Shown here: positions 50,703 to 63,892 of the stretch, one piece after another
Layout: each line of letters begins with the position of its first letter
Numbering within the stretch: position 1 is the first letter of the stretch
Source of the DNA: UBA8949 sp942493365
GTDB lineage: Bacteria > Bacillota > Clostridia > Saccharofermentanales > UBA5734
DNA: 64,000 nucleotides
Assembly: GCA_942493365.1 (NCBI GenBank)
Contig: OW818697.1
Span: 992,001 to 1,056,000 of the forward strand
Direction: 5' to 3'
Notes under the pieces: model-generated
Database searches by the model: none
Told to the model about the DNA's origin: nothing
The model's input: the letters and a program-made list of their open reading frames with translations, nothing else
Made by a program: the position numbers and the translations under genes

Positions 50703-52076
50703 TTGCTCCATGAAGAGTGCGGAATTTTCGGGATTTATTCCCCCGACGAAATAGATGCGGCGTCAGCCGTCTACTACGGGCTGTTTTCACTACAGCATCG
50801 TGGACAGGAAAGCTGCGGCATCGCGGCCAATCAAAATGGCGAGGTTCGTGTTTACAAAGACATGGGCCTGGTCAATGACGTTTTCAATGAAACCATTCTG
50901 GATGGCCTGCCAGGCCGCATGGCAATCGGACATGTCCGCTACTCGACCACCGGCCAGAGCATCCGCGAGAATGCCCAGCCGCTGGTTACCCGTTACAAAA
51001 AAGGCTTGATGGCCTTTGCGCACAACGGCAATCTGTCCAACACCGATGAACTGCGCAGCGAACTCGAGGCGCAGGGCACGATTTTCCAGACCACCATCGA
51101 CTCCGAGATCATCGCCTTTCTGGTCGCCCGCTACCGCGCCAGCAGCGACACGGTCGAGGAAGCGGTCAGCAAAGCCATGAATCATCTACAAGGCGCTTAC
51201 AGTCTGTTGGTCATGAGCCGCGGTAAACTGATCGCCGTTCGTGATCCATATGGCTTCCGGCCGCTGTGTATCGGCCGCTTGGGGGATGCATTCGTGTTTG
51301 CGTCAGAGTCCTGCGCCCTCGACTCGGTCGGCGCTGAATTCATCCGCGACGTCGAGCCGGGTGAAATTGCCATCGTCGACAAAAACGGCCTGCAAACACT
51401 CAAAACAAACTGCCGCGGCCTGCATCGCAAGTGCATTTTCGAATACATTTACTTTGCCCGCTCGGACAGCACGATTGACGGCATCAGCGTATATGAAGCG
51501 CGGCTTGAAGCCGGCCGGCTGCTGGCTCGCCAGTTCCCGGTCGCGGCTGACATGATCATTGGCGTACCGGACTCGGGCATCGACGCCGCCATTGGCTACA
51601 GCCAGGAGTCCGGCATCCCCTTTGGCAAAGGTTTCGTCAAAAACAACTACATCGGCCGCACCTTCATCAAGCCCAACCAGGTGCAGCGCGAAACGGCCGT
51701 CCGCATCAAGCTCAACCCGATTCGGGCCAACGTCAAGGGCAAGCGGATTGTCATGATCGATGACTCGATCGTGCGCGGCACGACCAGCGCGCGCATTGTG
51801 CACATGCTGAAAGAAGCCGGCGCCAGCGAGGTGCACGTCCGCATCAGCTCGCCGCCGTTCCTGCACCCCTGCTATTTTGGCACCGACATCCCGTCCGGCG
51901 ATGATTTGGCGGCGCGCAAATACACCCTGGATCAAATCCGCGACATGATCGGCGCGGATTCGCTGGGGTACCTGCATGCCGACAGCCTGGATGAAATGAT
52001 TGGCGAGCAAGACCGACGATATTGTGACGCTTGCTTCAGCGGCGACTACCCGGATATGACCTTCACCGAAAAATAA
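50703..52076 (+). CDS. purF: Amidophosphoribosyltransferase
   Basis: About 457 residues. It begins purine synthesis by making phosphoribosylamine from PRPP and glutamine. The N-terminal nucleophile Cys is in EECGIFGIY; HRGQESCGI, GHVRYSTTG and AHNGNLSN belong to the glutaminase, and VMIDDSIVRGTTS is the PRPP loop. C-terminal cysteines (CIFEYIYFARSDS, CYFGTD, RYCDACFSG) fit the iron-sulfur form. TTG at 50703 is taken as start: GAAGGTG lies 7 bases upstream and it leaves a five-residue propeptide before Cys. The upstream in-frame TTG at 50679 overlaps the promoter. Confidence 0.94.
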   Translation: MLHEECGIFGIYSPDEIDAASAVYYGLFSLQHRGQESCGIAANQNGEVRVYKDMGLVNDVFNETILDGLPGRMAIGHVRYSTTGQSIRENAQPLVTRYKKGLMAFAHNGNLSNTDELRSELEAQGTIFQTTIDSEIIAFLVARYRASSDTVEEAVSKAMNHLQGAYSLLVMSRGKLIAVRDPYGFRPLCIGRLGDAFVFASESCALDSVGAEFIRDVEPGEIAIVDKNGLQTLKTNCRGLHRKCIFEYIYFARSDSTIDGISVYEARLEAGRLLARQFPVAADMIIGVPDSGIDAAIGYSQESGIPFGKGFVKNNYIGRTFIKPNQVQRETAVRIKLNPIRANVKGKRIVMIDDSIVRGTTSARIVHMLKEAGASEVHVRISSPPFLHPCYFGTDIPSGDDLAARKYTLDQIRDMIGADSLGYLHADSLDEMIGEQDRRYCDACFSGDYPDMTFTEK

Positions 52077-52112
52077 CCTTCAAGGTTTTCCATCCTTCGC
52101 CGAAAATAACTG

Positions 52113-52141
52113 TTGACAAGCAGCGTGGCTGGTGTCATAAT
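52113..52141 (+). promoter_or_regulatory. Promoter of the T-box-asnB unit
   Basis: TTGACA (52113-52118), 17-base spacer, CATAAT (52136-52141), 37 bases after the purF stop. Confidence 0.75.
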
Positions 52142-52147
52142 CCAAAA

Positions 52148-52440
52148 CAATTTCATAAGCACAAATGCGTTGATCGAGAGAAGTACCGCAGGAGTTCTGT
52201 CACAGAGAGCGGGGGCATGGTGGAAGCCCCGTACAAGAGCCAGCGCGAATAACACTCAGGAGCAGCGATCCGAAAGCCAAAATGGCGAGTAGGTGAGACG
52301 ACTTGCGGCATGTTAGCCCGCTGGAGCTTGTCAGAGCTCTCAGAGAGACTGCTTTTTGCAGTAAATTAGGTGGCACCGCGAATTCGCAGCACTTCGTCCT
52401 AATAGCAATTGGGATATTGTGCTGAAATCAGAATTCGGAG
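52148..52440 (+). ncRNA. T-box leader, probably Asn-specific
   Basis: The T-box sequence AGGTGGCACCGCG is at 52368-52380. A long stem I starts near 52150, and the specifier loop around 52247-52254 reads GAATAACA, giving AAC (Asn) as specifier, in accord with asnB downstream. After the T-box, GAATTC-CAGCAC pairs with GTGCTG-GAATTC, and GCACTTC can face the asnB ribosome site GGAGGTGC, so control may act on transcription or translation. Uncharged tRNA-Asn would switch asnB on. Confidence 0.88.
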
Positions 52441-52449
52441 GTGCTTTTT

Positions 52450-54027
52450 ATGTGTTCGATTATGGGATTTAAGGCCGGCAGTGTGCCGCTGGAAACGATG
52501 AAAGCGGGATTTGACCGGACGGTCTACCGCGGTCCCGACAAGTCCTGGGTGGTCAAGGTTCAGTCCTATTACCTGTGCTTCCATCGCCTGGCCATCATGG
52601 GGCTGGAACCGGAGGGCATGCAGCCCTTTAAGCTGGACAACGACTACATCGTCTGCAACGGCGAGATTTACGGCTTTCGCCCGCTTCGCGAACAGCTCAG
52701 CGCGAAGTATCCTTTTATCAGCGATTCTGACTGCGAGATCCTGCTGCCGCTGTACCGCGAGCACGGGCTGGACATGTTCGCCACGCTGGATGCCGAGTTT
52801 GCCTTGATCATTTACGACAGCGCCCGTGACAGCCTGGTCGCCGCGCGTGATCCCATCGGTATCCGCCCGCTGTTTTACGGCTATCTGCCGGATCAAAGTA
52901 TTGTCTTTGCCAGTGAGGCGCAAAATCTGGTCGGCATCTGCGACAAGATTATGCCCTTTCCGCCCGGACATTACTACGCCGATGGTGAGTTTGTTCAATA
53001 CTGCGACCTGACCACGGTCAGTGAATTCATCGATGATGATCTGGACACGATTTTTACAGGCATCCGCACCCGCCTGATCAAGGGCATCGAAAAGCGTCTC
53101 GATGCTGACGCGCCCCTTGGCTTTCTGCTCAGCGGCGGCCTCGACAGCAGCCTGGTCTGCGCGGTGGCCGCCAAAATCCTCAAAAAACCGATCCGAACCT
53201 TTGCCATCGGCATGGAGAAGGACGCCATCGATCTCAAATACGCCAAGGAAGTTGCCGATTACATTCACAGCGACCACACCGAAATCATGATCAGCCGCGA
53301 AGATGTGCTGGCAGCCCTCGAGACCGTCGTCAGTGTATTGGGCACTTATGACATCACCACCATTCGCGCCAGCATGGGGATGTACCTGATCTGCAAGGCC
53401 ATTCACGAACAAACCGATATCCGCGTGCTGCTGACCGGTGAAATATCCGATGAATTATTCGGTTACAAGTACACCGACTTCGCGCCCAGCGACGAGGAAT
53501 TCCAGCGCGAAGCCAAAAAGCGCATCGACGAGCTGCACATGTACGACGTCTTGCGTGCCGACCGCAGCATTTCTGCCAACTCAATCGAAGCCCGTGTGCC
53601 CTTCGGCGATCTGGAATTTGTCCGCTATGTCATGTCCATTGATCCGGCCAAAAAACGCAACACCTACGGCATGGGCAAATACCTGCTGCGCCACGCTTTT
53701 GAGGGCGACTGGCTGCCGCAGTCCATTCTCTACCGTGAAAAGGCCGCCTTCAGCGACGCCATGGGCCATTCGCTGGTTGACGATCTGAAGGCTTTTGCGG
53801 AATCCCTTTATTCCGACGAAGCCTTTGAAAAGAACTGCGCGCGATACGACCATGCCCGGCCATTCACCAAGGAAAGTCTGCTCTACCGCGAGTTATTTGA
53901 AGAGTATTTCCCGGGTCAGGCTGAGATGATCAAAGATTTCTGGATGCCGAACAAAGCCTGGGAGGGTTGTAACGTCAATGACCCGTCTGCTCGCGTGCTG
54001 TCGAACTATGGCGCCAGTGGCAAATAA
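52450..54027 (+). CDS. asnB: Asparagine synthetase (glutamine-hydrolysing)
   Basis: About 525 residues. The N-terminal glutaminase starts MCSIMGF with nucleophile Cys2 (the usual form is MCGIVGF); FHRLAIMG and NGEIYGFRPLR follow. The synthetase half has the ATP pyrophosphatase loop LLSGGLDSSL near 224 and GEISDELFGY. It makes asparagine from aspartate, glutamine and ATP. ATG at 52450 is chosen because processing must expose Cys2 and GGAGGTG precedes it. Controlled by the T-box directly upstream. Confidence 0.94.
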   Translation: MCSIMGFKAGSVPLETMKAGFDRTVYRGPDKSWVVKVQSYYLCFHRLAIMGLEPEGMQPFKLDNDYIVCNGEIYGFRPLREQLSAKYPFISDSDCEILLPLYREHGLDMFATLDAEFALIIYDSARDSLVAARDPIGIRPLFYGYLPDQSIVFASEAQNLVGICDKIMPFPPGHYYADGEFVQYCDLTTVSEFIDDDLDTIFTGIRTRLIKGIEKRLDADAPLGFLLSGGLDSSLVCAVAAKILKKPIRTFAIGMEKDAIDLKYAKEVADYIHSDHTEIMISREDVLAALETVVSVLGTYDITTIRASMGMYLICKAIHEQTDIRVLLTGEISDELFGYKYTDFAPSDEEFQREAKKRIDELHMYDVLRADRSISANSIEARVPFGDLEFVRYVMSIDPAKKRNTYGMGKYLLRHAFEGDWLPQSILYREKAAFSDAMGHSLVDDLKAFAESLYSDEAFEKNCARYDHARPFTKESLLYRELFEEYFPGQAEMIKDFWMPNKAWEGCNVNDPSARVLSNYGASGK

Positions 54028-54051
54028 ATTTGCAAGAATGAAAAAATAATA

Positions 54052-54159
54052 TTGCATATCGCGAAAAACACGTGCTATAATGCTTTATGCTCGCTGAGCA
54101 AAGGTCAGAACATATATATCTCATATCGCACTTCAAAAGCGAATGATAGCGCTTTTGAA
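54052..54159 (+). promoter_or_regulatory. gltB promoter and leader hairpin
   Basis: TTGCAT (54052-54057), 18-base spacer, TATAAT (54076-54081). The leader holds a perfect 10-bp hairpin TTCAAAAGCG / CGCTTTTGAA at 54132-54159 with an 8-base loop but no following T run. Its role is unclear; it does not share the TTGA(A/T)T loop of the gln leaders. Confidence 0.6.
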
Positions 54160-54264
54160 AACCCATATTTTCTCAGTTGAACGAGCAAAAGGCTTCCGGA
54201 AACTGGCAAAAAAATGCAGGAGACGGTCGTTCGTCATGCAAGGAATGTTGACGGGAGGTCAAAC

Positions 54265-58866
<4,602 letters not shown>

Positions 58867-58881
58867 GCGGAGGAGATAAAA

Positions 58882-60366
58882 ATGGGTAAGCCAACTGGAT
58901 TTATGGATTATGATCGGCAACTGCCAAGTGATCGCGCGCCGCTTGACCGTATCAAGGATTTTGAAGAATTTCACGAATGCCTGACCGATGAGCAGCAGCG
59001 TCTTCAGGGTGCGCGCTGCATGGATTGCGGCATTCCGTTTTGCCACATGGGTCTGCTGATCAATGGCGCTGCTTCGGGTTGTCCCGTGCACAACCTGATC
59101 CCGGAATTTAACGATCTGGCCTATCGCGGACTCTTCCGCGACGCCTATGACCGTTTGCGGAAAACCAACAATTTCCCGGAATTCACCGGCCGCGTCTGCC
59201 CGGCACCGTGCGAAGGCGCCTGCACGGTCGGCCTCAATCTCGATCCGGTCACCATCAAAAACAACGAATGTTTCATCATCGACAAGGCTTATCGCGAGGG
59301 CTGGGTTGTGCCGCAGCCGCCGGCTGTCCGCACGGGCAAGCGCGTGGCGGTCATCGGTTCCGGCCCGGCCGGTTTGGCCTGTGCCGACCAGCTTAATCAC
59401 GCCGGACACAGCGTCACGGTTTTCGAGCGGGCGGACCGCATCGGCGGACTGCTGATGTATGGCATTCCCAACATGAAGCTTGATAAAACTGTCGTCCAGC
59501 GCCGCGTCGATCTGATGGCGGCCGAAGGCATTGAATTTAGAACCGGCGTCGAGGTCGGCAAGGATCTTTCGGCGGCCGAAATGGCCAAGCAATTCGACGC
59601 CACGGTCATTTGCGCCGGCGCCACCCAGCCGCGCGACTTGGCCGTCGAGGGCAGAAATCTCGCGGGCGTTCATTTTGCCATCGATTTCCTGCGCGAGAAC
59701 ACCAAAAAGCTACTCGACGGCCAGCCGGTCGACGAACTGTATTCCGCGGCCGGCAAAGATGTGCTGGTCATCGGCGGCGGCGACACCGGCACCGACTGCG
59801 TCGGCACCTCGATTCGCCAGGGCTGCCGCAGCGTCCGCCAGATCGAGATCATGCCGCGCCCGGCACTCGGACGCACCCCCGGCAACCCCTGGCCGCAATG
59901 GCCGACCGTGCTTAAAACCGATTACGGTCAGCAGGAGGCGATTGCCATCACTGGCGAGGACCCGCGCATCTACCTGACAACGGTTAAGCGACTTGAAGGT
60001 GACGCCGACGGCAACCTGAAAACCGTCCACACCATCGGCGTCCAATGGGAGCGTCAAGCCGACGGTCGCCTGGCGCCGGTTGAGCAGGCCGGCTCTGAAC
60101 AGGCCATGCCGGCCCAACTCGTGCTCTTGGCCATGGGCTTTCTTGGCCCGGAAAGCACGCTGCCAGAGGCATTTGACCTGCAGCGCGATGCCCGCTCGAA
60201 CATTCAAGCCCCGCTCGATGCTTACACGACCAGCCGTCCGGGCGTTTTCTCGGCCGGTGACAGTCGGCGCGGCCAAAGCCTGGTGGTGTGGGCCATTTAC
60301 GAAGGCCGCGGCGCAGCCAAAGCTTGCGATGAGTATCTGATGGGGCGATCAGCCCTACCGAAATAG
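58882..60366 (+). CDS. gltD: Glutamate synthase small subunit
   Basis: About 494 residues. N-terminal cysteines for two 4Fe-4S clusters (ARCMDCGIPFCHMG, GCPVHNLIPEFND, RVCPAPCEGACT), FAD loop VIGSGPAGLACADQL near 150 and NADPH loop VIGGGDTGTDCVGTS near 295. It passes electrons from NADPH to GltB. It starts 15 bases after gltB with GGAGGAG. Confidence 0.95.
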   Translation: MGKPTGFMDYDRQLPSDRAPLDRIKDFEEFHECLTDEQQRLQGARCMDCGIPFCHMGLLINGAASGCPVHNLIPEFNDLAYRGLFRDAYDRLRKTNNFPEFTGRVCPAPCEGACTVGLNLDPVTIKNNECFIIDKAYREGWVVPQPPAVRTGKRVAVIGSGPAGLACADQLNHAGHSVTVFERADRIGGLLMYGIPNMKLDKTVVQRRVDLMAAEGIEFRTGVEVGKDLSAAEMAKQFDATVICAGATQPRDLAVEGRNLAGVHFAIDFLRENTKKLLDGQPVDELYSAAGKDVLVIGGGDTGTDCVGTSIRQGCRSVRQIEIMPRPALGRTPGNPWPQWPTVLKTDYGQQEAIAITGEDPRIYLTTVKRLEGDADGNLKTVHTIGVQWERQADGRLAPVEQAGSEQAMPAQLVLLAMGFLGPESTLPEAFDLQRDARSNIQAPLDAYTTSRPGVFSAGDSRRGQSLVVWAIYEGRGAAKACDEYLMGRSALPK

Positions 60367-60395
60367 TATGGACAGGCGATATATGCCGCAGAAAA

Positions 60396-60424
60396 TTGCA
60401 GAGACTGATCGCATCTGCTATAAT
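60396..60424 (+). promoter_or_regulatory. Promoter of glnA
   Basis: TTGCAG (60396-60401), 17-base spacer, TATAAT (60419-60424), 29 bases after the gltD stop. Confidence 0.8.
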
Positions 60425-60440
60425 CACACTTGAACAGAGA

Positions 60441-60473
60441 GCGAAGGCGTTCCATTGAATTGGGGCGCCTTTT
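60441..60473 (+). promoter_or_regulatory. glnA leader terminator/attenuator with six-base loop
   Basis: An 11-bp stem AAGGCGTTCCA / TGGGGCGCCTT with loop TTGAAT and four Ts, placed between the promoter and glnA. It is closely matched by the glnN leader at 49264-49299. Confidence 0.8.
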
Positions 60474-60499
60474 CATTTCAAAACCAAAGGAGGTTTATT

Positions 60500-61828
60500 A
60501 TGAAATACTCAAAGCAAGACATCAGAAACATGGTCACGGAGCAGGATGTGCGGTTTATCCGTCTGCAGTTCACCGACATTTTCGGGACCCTGAAAAATGT
60601 CGCCATCACCCCCAGCCAGCTGGAAAAGGCCCTCTCGGACGAATGCATGTTTGACGGATCATCCATTGAGGGATTCGTCCGCATTGAAGAGTCCGATATG
60701 TATCTGCGGCCTGACCTCGACACCTTCGTCATTTTTCCCTGGCGTCCGCAGGAGGGCAAGGTCGCCCGCCTGATCTGTGATATCTATCGGCCCGACGGTA
60801 CACCGTTTGAGGGTGACCCGCGCTTTGTCCTCAAGAAGGTCATCGCCGAGGCCGCCGCCATGGGCTATGTCTTCAACGTTGGCCCGGAGCTGGAGTTTTT
60901 TCTCTTCAACCTCGACGAGCACGGCAAACCAACCACCAACAGCCCCGACGAGGGCGGGTACTTCGATCTGGAGCCGATCGGCCACGGCGAGGATGTGCGC
61001 CGCGAAATCGTCTTCGCCCTGGAGAGCCTCGGCTTCGAAATCGAAGCCTCTCATCATGAGGTCGCGCAGGCGCAGCACGAAATCGACTTCCGCTTTGACG
61101 AAGCCTTGCGCACCGCCGACAGCATCATGACCTTCAAGCTGACCGTGCGCTCCATCGCCAAACGCTACGGCATGCACGCGACCTTCATGCCCAAGCCGGT
61201 CTTCGGCATCAACGGCTCGGGCATGCACACCAACATGTCGCTGTCCAAAGACGGCAAAAACGCCTTCGCCGACGCGTCCAGCCCGGACGGTCTTTCGGCT
61301 GTGGCCAGAAACTTTATCGCCGGCCTCATCGAACACATCAAGGGCATGTGCGCCGTCACCAACCCATTGGTTAATTCCTACAAACGCCTGGTACCGGGCT
61401 ATGAAGCGCCCTGCTACATTGCCTGGTCGGGCAAAAACCGCAGCCCGCTGATCCGCATTCCGGCGGCCAAGGGCAACAGCACTCGCGTGGAGCTGCGTAG
61501 CCCTGACCCGGCCTGCAACCCCTACCTTGAACTGGCGCTCTGCCTGGCGGCCGGCCTCGACGGCATCAAGCGCAATCTGCTGCCGGCCGACCCGACTGAC
61601 GCCAACATTTTCCACATGGGTGAAGAAGAGCGTTTCTCGCGCGGCATCGACAGCCTGCCTGGTAGCCTGGAAGAAGCGCTTGACGCCATGGAAACCGACC
61701 CGCTGGTGCTCGAGACGTTGGGTGATCATGTTGTTTCCAAGTATATCCCGGCCAAACGCAAAGAATGGGACGAATACCGACTGGCCATTTCTCAATGGGA
61801 AATTGATCAATATCTGCTGAAGTACTGA
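60500..61828 (+). CDS. glnA: Glutamine synthetase type I (alpha-like)
   Basis: About 442 residues, the GSI-alpha size. Motifs: FDGSSIEGFVRIEESDMYL, GPELEFFLF, HHEVAQAQHEIDFRF, NGSGMHTNMSL and NRSPLIRIP. The short form lacks the extra segment of beta-type enzymes, so adenylylation control is unlikely; feedback inhibition is expected. ATG at 60500 with AAAGGAGG upstream; an upstream in-frame ATG at 60455 is inside the terminator loop and has no ribosome site. The ANTAR gene follows 13 bases later. Confidence 0.96.
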   Translation: MKYSKQDIRNMVTEQDVRFIRLQFTDIFGTLKNVAITPSQLEKALSDECMFDGSSIEGFVRIEESDMYLRPDLDTFVIFPWRPQEGKVARLICDIYRPDGTPFEGDPRFVLKKVIAEAAAMGYVFNVGPELEFFLFNLDEHGKPTTNSPDEGGYFDLEPIGHGEDVRREIVFALESLGFEIEASHHEVAQAQHEIDFRFDEALRTADSIMTFKLTVRSIAKRYGMHATFMPKPVFGINGSGMHTNMSLSKDGKNAFADASSPDGLSAVARNFIAGLIEHIKGMCAVTNPLVNSYKRLVPGYEAPCYIAWSGKNRSPLIRIPAAKGNSTRVELRSPDPACNPYLELALCLAAGLDGIKRNLLPADPTDANIFHMGEEERFSRGIDSLPGSLEEALDAMETDPLVLETLGDHVVSKYIPAKRKEWDEYRLAISQWEIDQYLLKY

Positions 61829-61841
61829 GGCTCATTAATTT

Positions 61842-62435
61842 ATGCGCAGCATCATCCTGACTTTCGCCAATCCGGAAGCCGCGATCCGGGTCAAAAAAGT
61901 TCTAATTGGCGCAGGCCTGCCGGTGGGGCAGACCTGTGCTTCGGGCGCTGCGCTCTTACAGTTGGCGATGAGCAATCAGGCCGGCGGGGTCGTCATTCTG
62001 CCGTCCCGACTGCCGGACATTTCGGTGCCCGAACTGCTGTCGCGGCTGCCGGACACTTTTGATCTCCTGGTGCTGCAAACACCAGGCATGATGGCCGATT
62101 ATGACCAGCTGCCCGGCCTGACCTTTTTAAACACGCCAATCGCCAGTGCATTGTTGACCGAAATGGTGATCAGCCTCCTGCAAACCCGCCGACCATCTGG
62201 CTATTCGTCGTTGGGGCGCATCCTTGCCGTCAAAGAACGCAGCTCTGAGGAAGTACCGCCACCCAAACGTTCGGCGGAGGACGAAGCGCTTTTGCGCGCG
62301 GCCAAAGACATCCTGATGAAAACACAGGGGTTGACCGAAAACCAGGCGCATCGCCGGCTGCAGAAACGCAGCATGGAATCCGGCGCTCGCCTGATTGATG
62401 TCGCCCGCCAGACGATCGAACAGGGTTTTGTGTAA
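61842..62435 (+). CDS. ANTAR-domain transcription antiterminator
   Basis: About 197 residues. An N-terminal receiver-like domain (1-120, IILTFANPEAAIRVKKVL) appears degenerate: the usual phosphoacceptor Asp region reads GGVVILPSRLPD with no Asp at the end of the strand. The C-terminal ANTAR domain (about 140-197, AKDILMKTQGLTENQAHRRL and RLIDVARQTIEQ) binds leader RNA hairpins and blocks termination. Its place directly after glnA, and the matching leaders of glnA and glnN, suggest these as targets. The signal may come from a protein partner (possibly glutamine synthetase or PII) if phosphorylation is lost. Confidence 0.88.
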   Translation: MRSIILTFANPEAAIRVKKVLIGAGLPVGQTCASGAALLQLAMSNQAGGVVILPSRLPDISVPELLSRLPDTFDLLVLQTPGMMADYDQLPGLTFLNTPIASALLTEMVISLLQTRRPSGYSSLGRILAVKERSSEEVPPPKRSAEDEALLRAAKDILMKTQGLTENQAHRRLQKRSMESGARLIDVARQTIEQGFV

Positions 62436-62497
62436 CAGCATCGCTTTTCGGTTATAATGATCTAAGCGTATCATGTGAATTCAAGGAGGATTTCAAG

Positions 62498-63313
62498 ATG
62501 GATAAAAAGCCGTTCATTCTGGTCATCAAAATCCTGGTCGCTGTAACCTTTACCGGCATGATCACCGTCAACGCCCTGGCCAATATCCTTCCGATCAACG
62601 GAGTCAATTCCGGTCAGGTTTCCGATTCGTTCTTCAATTTGTTTGCCCCGGCCGGCCTGACCTTTGCCATCTGGGGCCTGATCTACCTGCTGCTGCTCAT
62701 GTACACGGTTTTTCAGTTTCGGCTGTTCAAGCTCAAGCAGGAATCCATTGCCGACCGCCTGCTGATCAAGATCGGAATTGCCTTCATCATTTCATCCCTG
62801 GCCAACACCGCATGGATCTTCATGTGGCACTATGGTCTGATGCCCATCGCCATGATCATGATCAGCATCATACTGATTTGCCTGATCTACATTAATGCAT
62901 TGCTCAGAACACAAAAGCTGACAACCCTGACCAAGATCTTCGTGCGCTTGCCCTTCAGCGTCTATTTCGGCTGGCTCACTGTCGCCACCATCGCCAATGC
63001 CGTCACCCTGCTGGTCTATCTGGGCTGGGACCGTTTTGGCATCGCCGAAGAACTTTGGATGATCCTGATCGTGATCGTGGGCATGCTGATCGGTTCGGCG
63101 ACGACCCTGTTCAATCGCGACCCGGCCTATGGCCTGGTGCTGATCTGGGCTTATGCCGGTATATTGTACAAACACCTGTCAGACAGCGGTTTTGCCGGCA
63201 AATATCCCGAAGTATACACAGTCGTCGTGGCTTGCCTCGCCCTGCTGCTGATCGCGGTGGTCAGCACGCTAATCACCAGCGCGCAAAAAAAGAAGCAACT
63301 CAGCGCTGGATAA
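62498..63313 (+). CDS. TspO/MBR-like membrane protein
   Basis: About 271 residues with about seven membrane helices. ANILPINGVNSGQVSDSFFN, then LFAPAGLTFAIWGLIYLLLL resembles the TspO/tryptophan-rich sensory family (N..P....G......F.P....F..WG.IY), in the longer form seen in many Gram-positive bacteria. Ligand unknown; porphyrins are typical for true TspO. A single gene with GGAGG and a clear terminator. Confidence 0.75.
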   Translation: MDKKPFILVIKILVAVTFTGMITVNALANILPINGVNSGQVSDSFFNLFAPAGLTFAIWGLIYLLLLMYTVFQFRLFKLKQESIADRLLIKIGIAFIISSLANTAWIFMWHYGLMPIAMIMISIILICLIYINALLRTQKLTTLTKIFVRLPFSVYFGWLTVATIANAVTLLVYLGWDRFGIAEELWMILIVIVGMLIGSATTLFNRDPAYGLVLIWAYAGILYKHLSDSGFAGKYPEVYTVVVACLALLLIAVVSTLITSAQKKKQLSAG

Positions 63314-63317
63314 AGCA

Positions 63318-63356
63318 ATAAAAACGCTGCAGCCCAGGGGTTGCAGCGTTTTTTAT
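63318..63356 (+). terminator. Terminator of the TspO-like gene
   Basis: A 12-bp stem AAAAACGCTGCA / TGCAGCGTTTTT (63320-63331, 63342-63353) followed by Ts. It may also serve the convergent lipoprotein gene. Confidence 0.88.
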
Positions 63357-63376
63357 TGGCATGAAATATGGGCTGA

Positions 63377-63892
63377 TTATTTTTCGTCGAAGGAATTGAC
63401 AATGGTCATAAGACTGGCCCTGTAAACGCCGGCCAATTTATTATCAGTCGTAGCAGTCACTTGATAGAGTGCCTTGTCAGTTTCGATAAAACATAAGACA
63501 AAGAGCATTTCTTCGCCTTCTGTAGTCCCGGTAAGTTCAACAGTCAAGGCCGGGAAACCATCAATCGTGGTTGACTTTTCGGTTGACCAGACGGCATCGG
63601 AAATTTCGGTATCAACGCCAGCCTTGACTAATTCAAAAAACTGCTCAAGGTCCATCGTGGCATCGATCTCAGATTTGTCAATACTGACAACCATGACCGC
63701 GCGATCCTCATTTGCTGTGGCAATACCGAATTCACCGGTATCTTTGATAGAAGCAGGGACGGTCCAGTTCTCGGGTGCAGTCAAAGCCATCGTGCCATCG
63801 TCACTGACGTATTCTTTTGACTTGACAGCGTCGCAAGCGCATAAACACAGGATCAGTGCGCAAACCAATGAGATTGTAAGAATTTTTTTCAT
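63377..63892 (-). CDS. Lipoprotein of unknown function
   Basis: About 171 residues. Signal peptide MKKILTISLVCALILCLCAC with lipobox LCAC, so lipid-anchored on the cell surface. The soluble part (VSDDGTMALTAPENWTV, GFPALTVELTGTTEGEEML) resembles PsbP/DcrB-like folds, with a strand-rich layout. No specific role can be assigned. GAGGG precedes the ATG. The last about 100 bases of the window beyond it show an AT-rich promoter region and no gene. Confidence 0.75.
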   Translation of the reverse strand: MKKILTISLVCALILCLCACDAVKSKEYVSDDGTMALTAPENWTVPASIKDTGEFGIATANEDRAVMVVSIDKSEIDATMDLEQFFELVKAGVDTEISDAVWSTEKSTTIDGFPALTVELTGTTEGEEMLFVLCFIETDKALYQVTATTDNKLAGVYRASLMTIVNSFDEK

